NCBI GenBank assembly: GCA_023055505.1
Contig: JALIRH010000004.1
Span: 13,821,368 to 13,885,367 of the forward strand
Reading direction: 5' to 3'
Origin: Callipepla californica brunnescens
Lineage: Eukaryota; Chordata; Aves; Galliformes; Odontophoridae
Length of the DNA: 64,000 nt
Under the pieces are notes generated by a model that did not search any database, had not been told where the DNA came from, and saw only the letters and a program-made list of their open reading frames with translations. Made by a program: the position numbers and the translations under genes. Below, one piece after another: positions 44,764 through 56,800 of this stretch (its first letter is position 1; each line of letters opens with the position of its first letter).

Positions 44764-47700
44764 CTAGGATTTAAGAGACGGAGCGTAAGGAAGTGAAGCT
44801 CTGAAGTAAAACAAAAAAAGGTCTGTTATGTGAGAGCAACCAGAATGAAAATCAAAGAGAAGGGATGTGACAAAGCTGCAAAGGTGACGTGAGTACCGAT
44901 GGAGGGCTTCAAACTCAACATCTGTTATGACAAATGAAAAACAAATCTTCTAATGTCAGTGGGCAAATGCTGTTTGACAGAGTACGGACCTGGTAAAAAA
45001 AAGTGCCAGCAATAAACATATGTTTTTGCGTGCTGCATCGGCATCGTGCCTCCATTCATTTGCAGAAATGGTTCAGAAGTTGAAAAGGTCAATTTTCAGA
45101 GTTATTGCACAACCAGGGGAGCACCCAGAGTAACCCAGACCAGGTAGTTTTGGCATCAAATCACATTTAAAGCATTAAGTCTTCTTTCCCAAACCTGAAA
45201 AGCTCCAACTGCACCCGGTCAGAACTTTGTAAGAAATGTTAGAAGTTCCTTTCCTTGCGTAACGTTGAGAATACACTCATGGAATAATGTAAGTTCATCA
45301 AGTACATCGTTCACAGTTTTCTAAACTCGAGAAGGATTTCTGAAAAGCACTGTATCACCACGCAATGTTTTACCTCCAAATGAAAAACTCCACCGATCAC
45401 TGACCATGTGGGCTGGTAGATGAGACAGCAGGAAAAGACAAGCAGCCACGCAAAGCACGCGCAGCTCGTGCTTGTGACAAAGGCTTACCTTCTCGGGACA
45501 CCCAAAGGCACTGTAAAAGCACGGTACTGGGGCAGTAGGACAATCGTTGTCATAATGGTTCGGCATCTAAAACACATCACAGTTGAAATGAGTTCTCCCC
45601 ATCAAGAGTATTCTCTTTAGGGCACACTAAAACAGAGCTAGCTGGACTTTGACAATCTATACCTGAAGACAGATCAGTTTATTCCTGTACCATTTTATAC
45701 AATAAATATGGAAACTCTGAACAAAAGCGTTAAGCTAATGATAAAAATTAAATTCAACATCCTCCTTACACACACTTCGCTGCCTTAGTATTTACATTAT
45801 GCACCAGAAAGCAGTGAGTTTCTCTCCCAGATGTAAGCCTTTTGTTTCCAGCACTTACTGAAGCTAGATCACAGTCCACTTCTTTCCCTTCTGAAGCACT
45901 ATTTACACGTATTTGTAAATAGCCATCTCACTCTGTCATTGTCTTCCCAATGCGAGTCCACGTTACTTCAAGTTGTCTCGAGGCCCATGTTTTACATACC
46001 CAGTCCCCTCATCGCTCCAAATCCTCCCTGTCCATCCTCACCCCGAAAGCTGGACAGCTTCAGCTGAGGAGCTCTGACCAGCACTGAGGTAACTTTGGGC
46101 TTTTCAGGCAAAACGCTTGTCTATAAGCTCAGTATAGGTGATCCATTAGTTCTAAAATCATTCCCATTCCTTACTTAATCTGAAGTCATTTTTGCCTTTA
46201 AGCAGTGTTTAAATCAGTATTACACCTGCAGCAGATGCAACTTCTTCAGAGGGATGGGGAGAGATTTAATAGGCAGCAGAGAAACCTCTTCACATTTAAT
46301 TTGAGATTATGACAAATACAAAAGCTGCTCTGTAAAGCAGAGGGCAGCACAGGCATCTTAAGGACAAACATGTCTGTATTTACTTCTACGTGTTTATCTG
46401 CTTACATTCCACAGAGAACTGCTGCACTTCCTTCCAGCAGCGGTATCCTTGTGGAATAAAAGTTCATCCTCCTTAAGAGAGATCTCTTCAATTGTGTGTC
46501 AAACCCCTGGATCACACAGCCACGCTGGCACAGCTGCCCACCCCTGTGTGCCCTGGGCAGCCCGACCGAGCGCTCGACCCCGTGTCTGGCAGCCCCATCC
46601 ATGCAGTGCTGGAACTGCATCACCTCTGAGGTCCCTTGCAACCCAAGCCATTCTACGATAAAGCAGCACTGTAAGTACAAAACATCAGGGCCAGATAAAG
46701 CACAGAAAAAGGCAGTCTCTTACCTGCTGCCTGATGAGCATTGTGTTGCAATATTCACAGAATACATTGGCAAGAGGGCAGGTTTGGTCGTGAAGCTGTT
46801 AACAGCAATAAGGAGAGGAAAACAAATTACTAACACGGTGCAATTTAAAGAACACTGACCACTTCTGACATTTAAAGCTCAACGCAACGGTGAAATAAAG
46901 TTAAAAAAAAACACCACCATAAAGCTAGGAGAATTCAGAAGTGATCCTGTTGTCATGCGTTAGCAGGGATCCCCAGAAGATGCGCTTCCTGACCCTTTCT
47001 GCCAGGCGTACAAACTGTAAGCGTGAGATACCGCTGTGTACATTACTTTGCTGCTAGGCACTGCTCCTCCCTGTTGAGCAGGCCAAACGCAACGCTGTTA
47101 CACATCTCACACCACAGGGTTCCCAAATAAACGCCCGGAGTTCAGAGCTTCTCACCTGAGCAGTTCAAAGAGCTCTTCTAGCCCAAAGCCTTTTTTGCTT
47201 TCTACGAGACCTGATGTCACATTTGTGAGCAAACCCACATGGGTGGAGGCAAACACTCCTGCTCAGTACCTCTTTATCCTCATAGGCCATGGACGTGGCA
47301 CAGTTTGGACAACAGACTTGACGCCGCGGGCACTCCTGCGTCACGTGCTCTTTGAGGTGGTTCTTCTGAAAGGTTCCCTGGCACTGTGGGCATTCCACCA
47401 TGGTGAATTCACAATGCAACAGGTGCTCCTGAGCAAGGACGAAAGAGAGATTTGTTACTGAAAACAAACTGACTTTTCACCTGCCCTTCAGATAAGGCAC
47501 AGCACAGAGGAACGAACAGCAGCCTCCTCTCCTTTCCTTCCAGGAAAACCCTCATTGTACGCTCACATGCTGACTTTACTCGCTGCTGTTCTAGGGCTAA
47601 GATCAGGACTTCACATCTTCAAAGCTTTAAAAATGCTCGCTGCTAAAATTCAGCTTTTTGGTGCTGTTTCTTACAACTTGGATGTCGCTTCCTAAAACAA

Positions 47701-50700
47701 TTACTCCAACCGACATCTAGCTGCTTTGAGGGCAGCGTTACGCTGACTTCAAGGAACTGGTATGAAGTACAGGTGAAGCTGACCGAAAGATGAACAGCAA
47801 CGATCCCAAGGAGCCAGCTGCATTAGCACAACGTCACGTACACTATGGGCTGTTTGAGAATCACCTAATCAAAATGTTATGCTCACCAGAGCAAAACAAA
47901 ACGTGCAGCTGTAGGCTTGAGTGAATGGAATCAGCCCGACCAGGCACGACCCCTTATGTCGGTCTGGATTCTTCCTTGTCCATATAAAACAACGTTCCAT
48001 GTTTTCAGAACTAACTCTCACCTCTAAATGTCTCAGCTCCATCTTCATACAGCAGCCCTTGTTGGGACACTTAACCGTTAAGGAAAGGATTTCCCGTTTG
48101 GCGAAGTTGTCCGGGAAGAGTTGATTTTCAAGTAGAATTTCGTTGTCTACTGGACATTTGTGACCTGCATCTCTACAACGACAGAAAGAAAGGAAAAAGA
48201 TTGAGTTTCTTTTGCCCTTCATTTAAAACACTTTCCCTCAACTAAGGCATTAGCAGACAGGTAATAACACATGAAAGAAGTCCTTGAAAACAAAGGCATT
48301 TGTGACAGTTACCAGAAGTTACACAACATAGGTTAGAAAGCCTGACAGCATACAGGTTTCCTTTGAGGTAGTACTACTGAGATCACAGAGCTGCTCTAAC
48401 TCAGTAGCTTTTAATTGCCCAAATGACACGATAGATACCCCGGAGGATGCAGAGGACAAGAACATAAGGCCTTGTTTCTCTAAGCACTTCACACAGCTGA
48501 AATAAGAACGAATATTTCACATACTACTCCAAAACAGTCCTTTAAAGATTCTTGGGCATTAAGTCCAGCTGGCATCCCATTACAAGTGGTGTCCCCCAGG
48601 GGTCGGTACTGGGGCCCATCTTGTTTAATATCTTTATTGATGACCTAGGCAAGAGGATTGTGCGTACCCTCAGTAAGTTTGCGGATGACACCAAGTTGGG
48701 AGGATGTGTCCATCTGCCTGAGGGTAGGGAGGCCCTTCAGAGGGACCTGATAGGCTGAATAGCTGAGATGAGGTCAATGGGATGAGGTTCAATAAGGCCA
48801 AGTGCCGGGTCCTGCACTTTGGCCACAATAACCCCATGCAATGCTACAGGCCTGGGGCAGAATGGCTTGAAGACCGTATGGAGGAAAAAGATCTGAGGGT
48901 GCTGGTTGATGCTCAGCTGAGCATGAGCTGACAGTGTGTGCAGGTGGTAAAGGAGCCAATGGCATCCTGACCTGCATTAGAAATAGCATGGCTAGCAGGA
49001 GCAGGGAGGTGATCATCCCCCTATACTCAGCTCTGGTGCGGCCGCACCTCGAGTACTGCGTTCAGTTTTGGGCCCCTCACTACAAGAAAGACATCGAGGC
49101 CCTGGAGCGTGTTCAGAGAAGGGCAACAAAAGCGGTGAGGGGTCTGGAGCACATGTCTTGTGAGGAGTGGCTGAAGGAGCTGGCATTGTTCAGTCTGGAG
49201 AAAAGGAGGCTCAGGGGAGACTTCATCACAGTCTACAGCTTCCTGAAGGGAGGTTGTAAGGGAGGGCCCCTTCTCCCAGGTAACTAATGACAGGATAAGA
49301 GGCAATGGCCGCAAGTTGCGCCAGGGAAGATTTAGATTGGATATGAGGAAGAACTTTTTCTCTGAAAGAGTGATCAGATGTCAGGGAGATGGTGGAGTCA
49401 CCACCCCTAGAGCTGTTCAAGAAGTGTCTAGATGAGGTGCTAAGGGATATGATTTAATAGCTTAGTGGGTACAGATGGTGACAGGAGGATGGTTGGGCTA
49501 CACGATCTTGTAGGTCCTTCCAACCCAGTGTTTCCATGTTTCTCACTTTACGAGCAGCCAGAGAGACCATTGCTGAGATAGAAAGCATCTTTTCCGAATT
49601 ATCTCATTTCACAGAACTTTCTGTAGAGCTGTTTCCCTGTCTGTTTGTACAATCACTTGGTAAGCTGCTCATCCTTCAACTTATGTATTTACACAGCAAT
49701 ACAGGTAAAGAACTCCTGACATAAAAGTTACTAAGAACTACAAACACAGCGCTGGAGTTGGAATTGGGAATTGTGCCTGAAGCCACTAGGACCAGAGAGT
49801 CAGTGCTAACTGGTGAAACTCTATAGAGTCTGATGGTGAAGTACTGGTGCATGTCACTTGTGCAAGCAAACTCACAGCCTGTTCACTTGGCAAGGCTCTG
49901 TCTACTTGCATGGAAGGAACAGCACACAGCTGTGCCTGGGGACAGTCAGGTTGGGTATTAGCAAGAAGTCCTTCACCAGAGGGCAGTCAGGCACTGGAAC
50001 AGGCTCCACAGAGCTCTGCTCACAGCCCCAAGCTGCTGCAGTCCAAGGAGCGTTGGGACAACGGCACAGGGTTTGAATTTTGGGTGGTCCTGCACAGAGC
50101 CAGGAAGAGGACTCAGTGATCCCAGTGGGCCCCTTCCAGCTTGGGATATTTTACAACTATTTTTTTCCCTCAACTGGAAATAGCAATAATATGGAAAAAA
50201 TACACAGGGTGGAAAAATATGAGAGTGCTTGTGGTGCAGAGATCAAAGGCCAGTTCACTATTACTGCTCGCAGGCGTGAGGGGAAGTAGGACCCAGGGTG
50301 CTATGGAGGACAGAAGGGAACGTGTGCTCTCTGCTGGAAAAGGAAATAATTGTTCAGCACTCCTTCAGTGGTAATGCTGCCAGAGGAAGTGGGGGTAATG
50401 ATCAGAGTTTAGGAAATGACAATGAACTTCCTTTTGTAGGTCTGGCTTACAAGTTAGCTCGCCACAAGTCTGACAGTCACGTCCGTAAGCAGATGGAAAA
50501 AAAGACACCTAGTGAGATGCTTCATTTCACAGCTCCCTCAGCAACGTGCTGATCCTTATCACAGACCAGAAGCATTCCCCCAGATCACACACAGACAGCT
50601 GCTCTCTGACAGGCACAGCTTGGTCACAAATACCTGGCTCAACGCAGCGCATCGGCAGCTCGGTAGGCCTGCTGGTAAGGCAGCACCCTCACTTCCACAC

Positions 50701-53700
50701 ACAAAAGGTGTAAGAATATGTACATTAGATGTGATGATTACCAGATGCCCAGTTTAAATAACAAGCAGATTAAAAGCACAGTAAGAACAAATGGTGATTT
50801 CATGTGGAAAGTAAAAGGCAGAACTAACTCTGTCTGAACAAGTGTCTGCCCCTTGATTTTAAGAACTGCTCAGGTCAGCCTAGAAGCAGAACAGTCTGTG
50901 TATACCTTAACTGGGACCACACGAGTCACCTAATGAACTGCTGGCAGCCAAAGCTTCCTCTGCTGCCCCTTCTCAACTCATAATTCTCTGATCTGAAGGT
51001 TCTGAAGTCTGCTGAGCCCCACTAAAAGCCCTAAGTTGGCTCTGGCACAAGACAAAGGAGGAGACCAGAATGAAGTTCAATTAGCTACTGCACCTGAACT
51101 TCAGTTTTCTAAAATTTCTCATCAACTACTTTATAGGCAGCAGCGTTTGTAAGCTATTATTTGTACATACTAAAGCAGATAAGCTTCTTTACTAGTGTGA
51201 CTCATTGTGCTTTAAGGCACTTCAGGCTGCCAAGGCCTGCTGGGAAGCAAACACTGCGATCAAATCCATCTGGTCTAATCATGCCCTTCCCACTAGAGGA
51301 TCTAAGACTGCAGCACTTTGAAAGCTCCCCCCCACTTACTCTTTTAATGCACATCTTTCTAGCTGCAGGTACAGTTTCTTCAGCATGGACAGTGTTGTCT
51401 AAGTCACGAGCAGCATCTGCCCGATAACTACATGTCCAGCAGCTACCCATCCTCCTGGTGTCACTTAAAATCCTCAGCACCCAGTCACACAGCAGCAGGG
51501 AAATGGGGATGAAATACAAGCTTTTCTTTCACCTCACCAAATAAAGGTTATGATGATCACTTAATAAAAAAAAAAAAACAAAAAAACAAAACACAGCACT
51601 TTTTGTAAAAGTCACTTTCCATTCTCCTTTTAGCTCCATACAAACTTCTCAGTGACATCCATCAATACTGCACTGTAGACAATACAAGGTTGGGCTGTGG
51701 ATTCCACGGTGACAGTCCAACTCAACAGCTCAACCCATGCATCCCCATGCAGCGCCTCAGAACGGTCTGGCACTCTGAGTTCCCAGCTCTGCTTTCACAA
51801 GAACTCACTGTTTCCCAGAAACCGATGCTGGTGGGGAACGAGGGAAAATCTCTACCATTACTGAAACATCTGAAACATCACAGTGAAGAGCTGCAGTCTC
51901 CAGGATGAGGAATGCTTGCTGACCTTGTTCAGCGCACACCGAAACTGTCAGTAGGAATTCCAGAGGTTAAGTACAAAGGACATACAAAAGGACAAACCTT
52001 TGGCTGTTACTTAGATCCAGAACTCTGAGCAGAACAAATACACTGTTAATTAACAGAAGAGAAACCATCTCCCACGCCTGAGGTTTAAGAAGGAAGCCTC
52101 TCCAGCTGTTACAAGATGCTGTGTTCTGAACACAAGTTACTGCAGTTCCTCACCGAGTTCAGTGTTCCTCTTCAGCAGGAACAACAGAAAAGATCACCAC
52201 AGAAGATCTAAAAGACTGGATGGGAGACACCTCGCTTCGGTCATTAAGTTCAGTTACCACAGGAACACTATTATCTTCAAAATGAGCAGTGAATAAGGTT
52301 CTAACTGTCAGCACTGAATAATGTACTTTCGGGATTTGTGGGCACCATCCTCCCCTTGCAAGGCTGACAGAGTTTGTAACTGGGGAACTGCTGGAAGAAT
52401 GAAAAAGACAGGAGAATAAAAACTACTACTGCAAAAAGAAACACAAACCAGAGAGCACAGAGAAAGCAAATAAGGAATTCCACAATGTAATGGTGTTTAT
52501 TACTATGCTTTGATGCTTACAGCACATGTAGATTTATGCACCACAGCCACTTGAAATAATTTATGTTGGAACATGTGAAGCATAGGCCAGAAATTGAAGC
52601 CACCTGCTTCTGCGTAGGAAACTGGATACCTACAGTCAGAGCTGGCAGGTTTAGTTTCATTTTTGCTTTCTTCCCTGCTCCTGGCTGACACGGATGACAT
52701 TGAGTAACGCAGTTGGGTATGACCTGACTTATTTTTTTCCCTTCTCCAGAAGTAGGAATGTAGCAAATGAGGCAAGGGACCAAGGGAGCATTGTGATCTC
52801 ATGGCAAGGTTACCGGAGAACTCAGCACCTCCGAGCTTCCTTTGCACAACGCACGGGGGAGTCACTTTTCATGTACGAACAACTTTGATACTCTGCATTT
52901 TCTGGATAATAAACTTGCATCCTTTCCTCAGAAATGCTGATGAAACTGATGTTAAAAAGCTGTGCCGCAAACAGGGTTTTGTGCTCTCTAGAGAGCAGCC
53001 TGCTCCCCTGCAGCAGGGAAGGTAAAATTAGGTTCATCTTTCACTGAGCTCCAACGCTTTCCTCCTCTATCTAAAAGGGAAACTGCGGTGAAATACATCA
53101 GCATCAGACAATGCAGAAACTACAGAGAACCCCACCAAATAACACCTTCAGAGAACACTGCTGCTGGCACGCTACTAATTTAGTAAGCTAAACATCTGAG
53201 GGAAGTACACTCTACCAATCAGAGCACTCTCTGCCTTCCCTCCCTCTTTCAGCACCCAGTGTTACAAGCTCAGCCTATTCTTGCCTCCCTATTTCTTTCC
53301 CACCCCTCCATACAGCGGTTTCCTCTCTCAGCTCCGTTCCAGACTACTTCCTCATTACATTCTCAGGGAAGCAGACTACAAGGGGAGAACAGAAAGCACA
53401 AATTGCCACATCTGGCCAAGAAATCATGCTGCCAATAGCTGCTTGTAGTCACCGAAACACTCACAGGCAGAAGACAAGGTTTAGAATCCTGGGGTAAAGA
53501 AAGCACCTAGGACGAAGTGACTCCTTACAGATTCCATGAGCTCGCCCTTACCTGATGGATTTGACAATGCAGCCTTTGCAGAAACGGTGCCCGCACGGCG
53601 TCTGCACTGCTTCCCGAAGGGCCATCAAGCAGATGGGACACTCATATTTACTTTCGAGGGGCGGGTCGAACTCCACATCGTAGCCCTGTGTCTCCTCGCT

Positions 53701-53838
53701 GAAGGAGCTGGGCGGGTTGCCGCTGCCGACGCTCACGCTGTCCTCCTTTGCTCCAGCACTGCAGGCGCTGGCCATGGCTGCACAGCAGCCATCCATGTCT
53801 CGGGCTCCACAGCTGCTGTCACTGTGTAGCAAGCTCAT
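43882..53838 (-). CDS. TRAF6: TRAF6, RING E3 ubiquitin ligase and signalling adaptor; complete spliced CDS, 6 coding exons
   Basis: Coding order on the minus strand is 53838-53552, 48172-48022, 47428-47270, 46795-46724, 45566-45489, 44763-43882. The total is 1629 nt, or 542 residues plus TAA, about 20 longer than the 522-residue human protein. The RING finger uses C67, C70, C82, H84, C87, C90, C102 and D105. TRAF-type zinc fingers span about residues 115-255, a coiled coil about 310-370, and the MATH/TRAF-C domain about 370-520. R412, F491 and Y493 correspond to the human peptide-contact residues R392, F471 and Y473. With Ubc13/Uev1A the enzyme builds K63-linked ubiquitin chains and activates TAK1 and IKK downstream of IL-1R/TLR, CD40 and RANK. 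It is cytosolic, without signal or membrane segments. The gene is convergent with PRR5L, as in mammals. Confidence 0.97.
45489..45566 (-). CDS. TRAF6: TRAF6 coding exon 5 (residues 224-249)
   Basis: 78 nt, phase 0 at both ends, minus-strand acceptor tgttttag and donor GTAAGC. It encodes [16 protein letters not shown] and [10 protein letters not shown], a TRAF-type zinc finger unit with its Cys/His pattern kept. Confidence 0.95.
46530..46665 (+). mobile_element. CR1 3'-end fragment
   Basis: A short sense-strand CR1 tail, recognised by ccctgggcagcccgacc, a degenerate middle, and the conserved end tcacctctgaggtcccttgcaacccaagccattctacga. It sits 59 nt from TRAF6 coding exon 4, in the intron, antisense to the gene. 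Confidence 0.75.
46724..46795 (-). CDS. TRAF6: TRAF6 coding exon 4 (residues 200-223)
   Basis: 72 nt, phase 0, minus-strand acceptor gttaacag and donor GTAAGA. It encodes [16 protein letters not shown] then NTMLIRQQ, collinear with human TRAF6 zinc-finger sequence. Confidence 0.95.
47270..47428 (-). CDS. TRAF6: TRAF6 coding exon 3 (residues 147-199)
   Basis: 159 nt, phase 0, minus-strand acceptor ttgctcag and donor GTACTG. It encodes [18 protein letters not shown], then [21 protein letters not shown]. The CxxC and HxxxC zinc ligands of two TRAF-type fingers are present. Confidence 0.96.
48022..48172 (-). CDS. TRAF6: TRAF6 coding exon 2 (residues 96-146)
   Basis: 151 nt, minus-strand acceptor gttgtag and donor GTGAGA. 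It completes the RING ([11 protein letters not shown] supplies the last Cys and Asp ligands) and starts the first zinc finger ([18 protein letters not shown]). The Lys in LTVKCPN (residue 121) corresponds to the human auto-ubiquitination site K124. Confidence 0.96.
48563..49543 (+). mobile_element. CR1 retrotransposon, 3' kilobase with RT C-terminal half
   Basis: Relatively well preserved. It starts within the RT domain at [20 protein letters not shown], contains the catalytic FADDTKLGG motif, then the thumb and C-terminal part (frame broken at about 48757), [15 protein letters not shown] and [17 protein letters not shown], and [15 protein letters not shown]. It ends in the 3' UTR and a gtttccatg octamer remnant. 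It is 5'-truncated and carries stops and frameshifts, so it is not active. Of the copies in the window this one is nearest to consensus. Confidence 0.92.
49935..50155 (+). mobile_element. CR1-like 3' fragment
   Basis: A degenerate CR1 3' tail: caggttgggtattagcaagaag, then ggcactggaacaggctccacag, then ccccttccagcttgggatatt. It resembles a different CR1 subfamily from the neighbour at 48563 because the segment order matches but the end differs. Confidence 0.6.
53552..53838 (-). CDS. TRAF6: TRAF6 first coding exon (residues 1-96)
   Basis: ATG at 53838-53836 in a fair context (G at -3). Donor AG|GTAAGG at 53551. It encodes a Ser/Ala/Cys-rich N-terminus, an acidic segment ([15 protein letters not shown]) and six of the RING ligands in [20 protein letters not shown] then CKGC. 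Strongly conserved from residue 50 onward. Confidence 0.96.
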
Positions 53839-53869
53839 GGCAGCCGCTCAAGTCCGGCACAGGAACGCC
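53839..53869 (-). other. TRAF6: TRAF6 5' UTR part of the first coding exon
   Basis: A minus-strand acceptor ccttgcag at 53870-53877 leaves 31 nt of leader before the ATG. The rest of the leader must come from an upstream non-coding exon, most simply in the CpG island near 59.7 kb. Confidence 0.65.
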
Positions 53870-56800
53870 CTGCAAGGTGACGGAAAGATGGGTTAATTTA
53901 AAACAGTCTAACATCTCTCCTTTCGAGTCACGGGAAGATCTGAGCTGCGGCCACAAGCACCGGAGCAGCGCTACAGATTTGGTTCTCCACACAGCCACCG
54001 GTTTTGTTTGATCCCAGTTTCTCTGGGATCATAAGAAAGAGTGCTGCATCCTATCAGTTCAAAAACTGACACGGACGCACCATCCCGCGCCCTCATTCAC
54101 CACACCTCCTGATTTCTCTGAGCATTCTCTCTCCTTGCTGCGCCTTTATCCCTATGGCACTATTCTGAAGCATTCAAAGAGTGTCCATGAAAAGCAATAC
54201 CTTTGCCTCACACTGACAGATGCTATTTAATATTTTCTGTATACAGAGATCTGCAGTGTAGGTTTCAGTTCAGTTGAGGTGCATCCCCACACATAAAACG
54301 TAGGCCCGGGCAGCAACGCAAAGCAGAGGATGTGCTGCAAGTGAAATGCCAACGCACAGCATTGCTGAGAGCACTCTGGAGCTGCCAGCAGGACTTGAAA
54401 TTGAGTAAGAAGCTGCGCAGTAGATAAGGCTAATAGTTCTGCAGCTCAAAATGTTATTTACCAACTAGCAGTGCTCAAACAGGTTTCATGCTCTCCCGTC
54501 CCTCTTCCGGTGCAGGTGGGAGGGAGGACAAGTGGCAGCGCTGTAGGAACATCAGATAAAAATCACATTCCCCTGAGGAGGAGGGCATGGCACAGCGAGG
54601 CCTGTTTCTTAAACCACATTCCCCTCCTGCACACGCTGCAACGCCATCACATCATCTGCAGCACACAGCATGGAAAGCCAAGGATCAGCCAGGAGCTGAG
54701 TGCACCACTGCTATGGGATCCAGGGGCAGAGCATGCAGAGCGAGGGTTCACCCAACCACAAGCTCAGAGCACTGAACTTCCCTCTATCAGACTTTGAGAA
54801 TCACAAGCCACTTTAACAGTGCCCACTGATAAGGGGAGGATGACACAGAGATTGCTTTGTTTGGGTACTTACTATGTGACACCTGAAGACTCATCAATAA
54901 AAATGCCAACCACGTGGAGCCTCAGCTAGAGATCTGTGTTGAACACATGCATCACTACAGACACATGCTCTAGGCCACCTGCATGATAGCCTTCATCACA
55001 GCAACACTGCCCGTGCTGATACTGTATGAGCTGTTTTTCCACCAATTATTCAGACAGAAAGAAAATGAAGGTAGATCTACCAAGAAATGAAAAAACCCAG
55101 CAGTCCAACAGGCAAAAATCAGCACAGTCAGGTTCAAGTTAGAATCAAAACAGAACTTACTCTGTTGTGCAATGCTTTCCATTTTGTCAAAGCACACAGA
55201 GGTGTGAGCAGCATCTGAAAGCGGTGTTCCTGACACAGCCAGGACAGTGTTATGGTGCAGAGTCCCAGAGCAGTGCCCTGACAGCCCGGAGTGGGACTGA
55301 AGCAGCCAGGCTACTTCATGCAGAAGCCATCCCACCACACAGCTGTCTGGGGCTGTATCCAAGGGGTGAAGTTCACTCCCCGACTCCTGTTCTCATGCAT
55401 CATCCCTTTATTTCCTCTAACACAGCGGGCTTCTTCACAATGCTCCTAAATACAGCAGAAATACAAACTAAGCGCCAAACAACTTCCCAGCAGTCGACTG
55501 AGGCATAGCCCAAGAATTGGCAGTTTAACCCAATGGAATGGAAACAGAAGAACCAATGCTTTGAAAGCTGCCCTGCCAAAAGCTTTTCCACACTGTCTGT
55601 AGGTCTTCTTTCCATTTAACAGCTGCCCCAGAGGATGATTAGTCCACATCTCATGAAAAAGGGCACAGGAATTAAGTTGGGCCAACAGAGTGTCAAGGTG
55701 GGTATGCGAGATTAGAGTCCACAAGCCAGCAAGGGAGTGGAAAACTGTACCACAGGGGGATACTGAGCAACATTCAGAAAGGGAAGAGGAGCATGCATCT
55801 CTTTGGCAACATCACAAAGGAATTCTGGAAGTCACCGAGGAGGAAAATATCACAGCTTTATCCAAATTCAGATGTCACATCAATTGCAGAGAGAGCTGCT
55901 CTTCCCTTGGGAGGTTCCCAGAATAAAACATACTGTTTGAAATACTGTCCTTGTAAGAAAGGTAGCATCATCTTACTCAAAACCTCAACAGCTGTAGATT
56001 TAAGTGCCATGTGGTATTTTTTGCCTGTTTCTACAGTCAGAGCAGGTATGTACATTCAGCCTATGGAAACAGAAATCCTACACCAGTCACTCTAGTGCAT
56101 GAGTCAGTGCAGCCAGCCACCATCCCAGCCTCACCAAAATCCCCCTCTTCAGTGATACACTGCACTCCCACATGGAGATTCCTGTCTGTGTATGACCAAA
56201 GGGTTAGCAAAGAAGAAGCGTGATTCTCATTATCTGTGCCCAAATTTCCCTATCTGTAATGAGGAGGAAATTTAAATACGGTGATTAAGAGCCAGATCTT
56301 GAATTTTGTTCACCGTTTTCGTAAAATGTGTAATAGGATTCCTCCTCCTCAGCTCATCTCCCTCCACCTGGGAGGAAGCTTTGTCCCCTACATGCATTTA
56401 TAGGCATGGCACACAGGTGTCCTAACCAAAGCTCACTCAGCCCCTTCTGATCAGCAGCCAAAGCCTGATTACCTCTTCACAGCTGAAAACAACTCCTGCA
56501 CAGCTTTCAAGCACTGCAATAAGAGTGTTTGTTTCTTGCTGCACATTTTGTCCTGCAGAAGTTTCAAACAAATTTATATAACTGCATACAAAATATATAT
56601 ATTTTATCCCATCTACAGCAGAAACTTATAAATCCGTGCAGCTTTTTGACATCAGCAGCACAATGCATTAAATCCCCTGCTGGCAATCAACCTAACAGCC
56701 TTCACTTTGAGGAACAACTGAAGTAAAACCAGAGCATCACAGGGCAATTCCAATCCCGGTTAGCATGATGTTTCTCAGGCAGAGAAAACCCGAGTATTGG

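Larger units (their letters stand above)
48173..53551 (-). other. TRAF6 intron between coding exons 1 and 2
   Basis: A 5.4-kb GT-AG intron containing a 1-kb CR1 copy (48563-49543) and a second CR1-like tail (49935-50155), both antisense to TRAF6. An A-rich tract lies at 51565-51592. I recognise nothing else in 50160-53551. Confidence 0.8.
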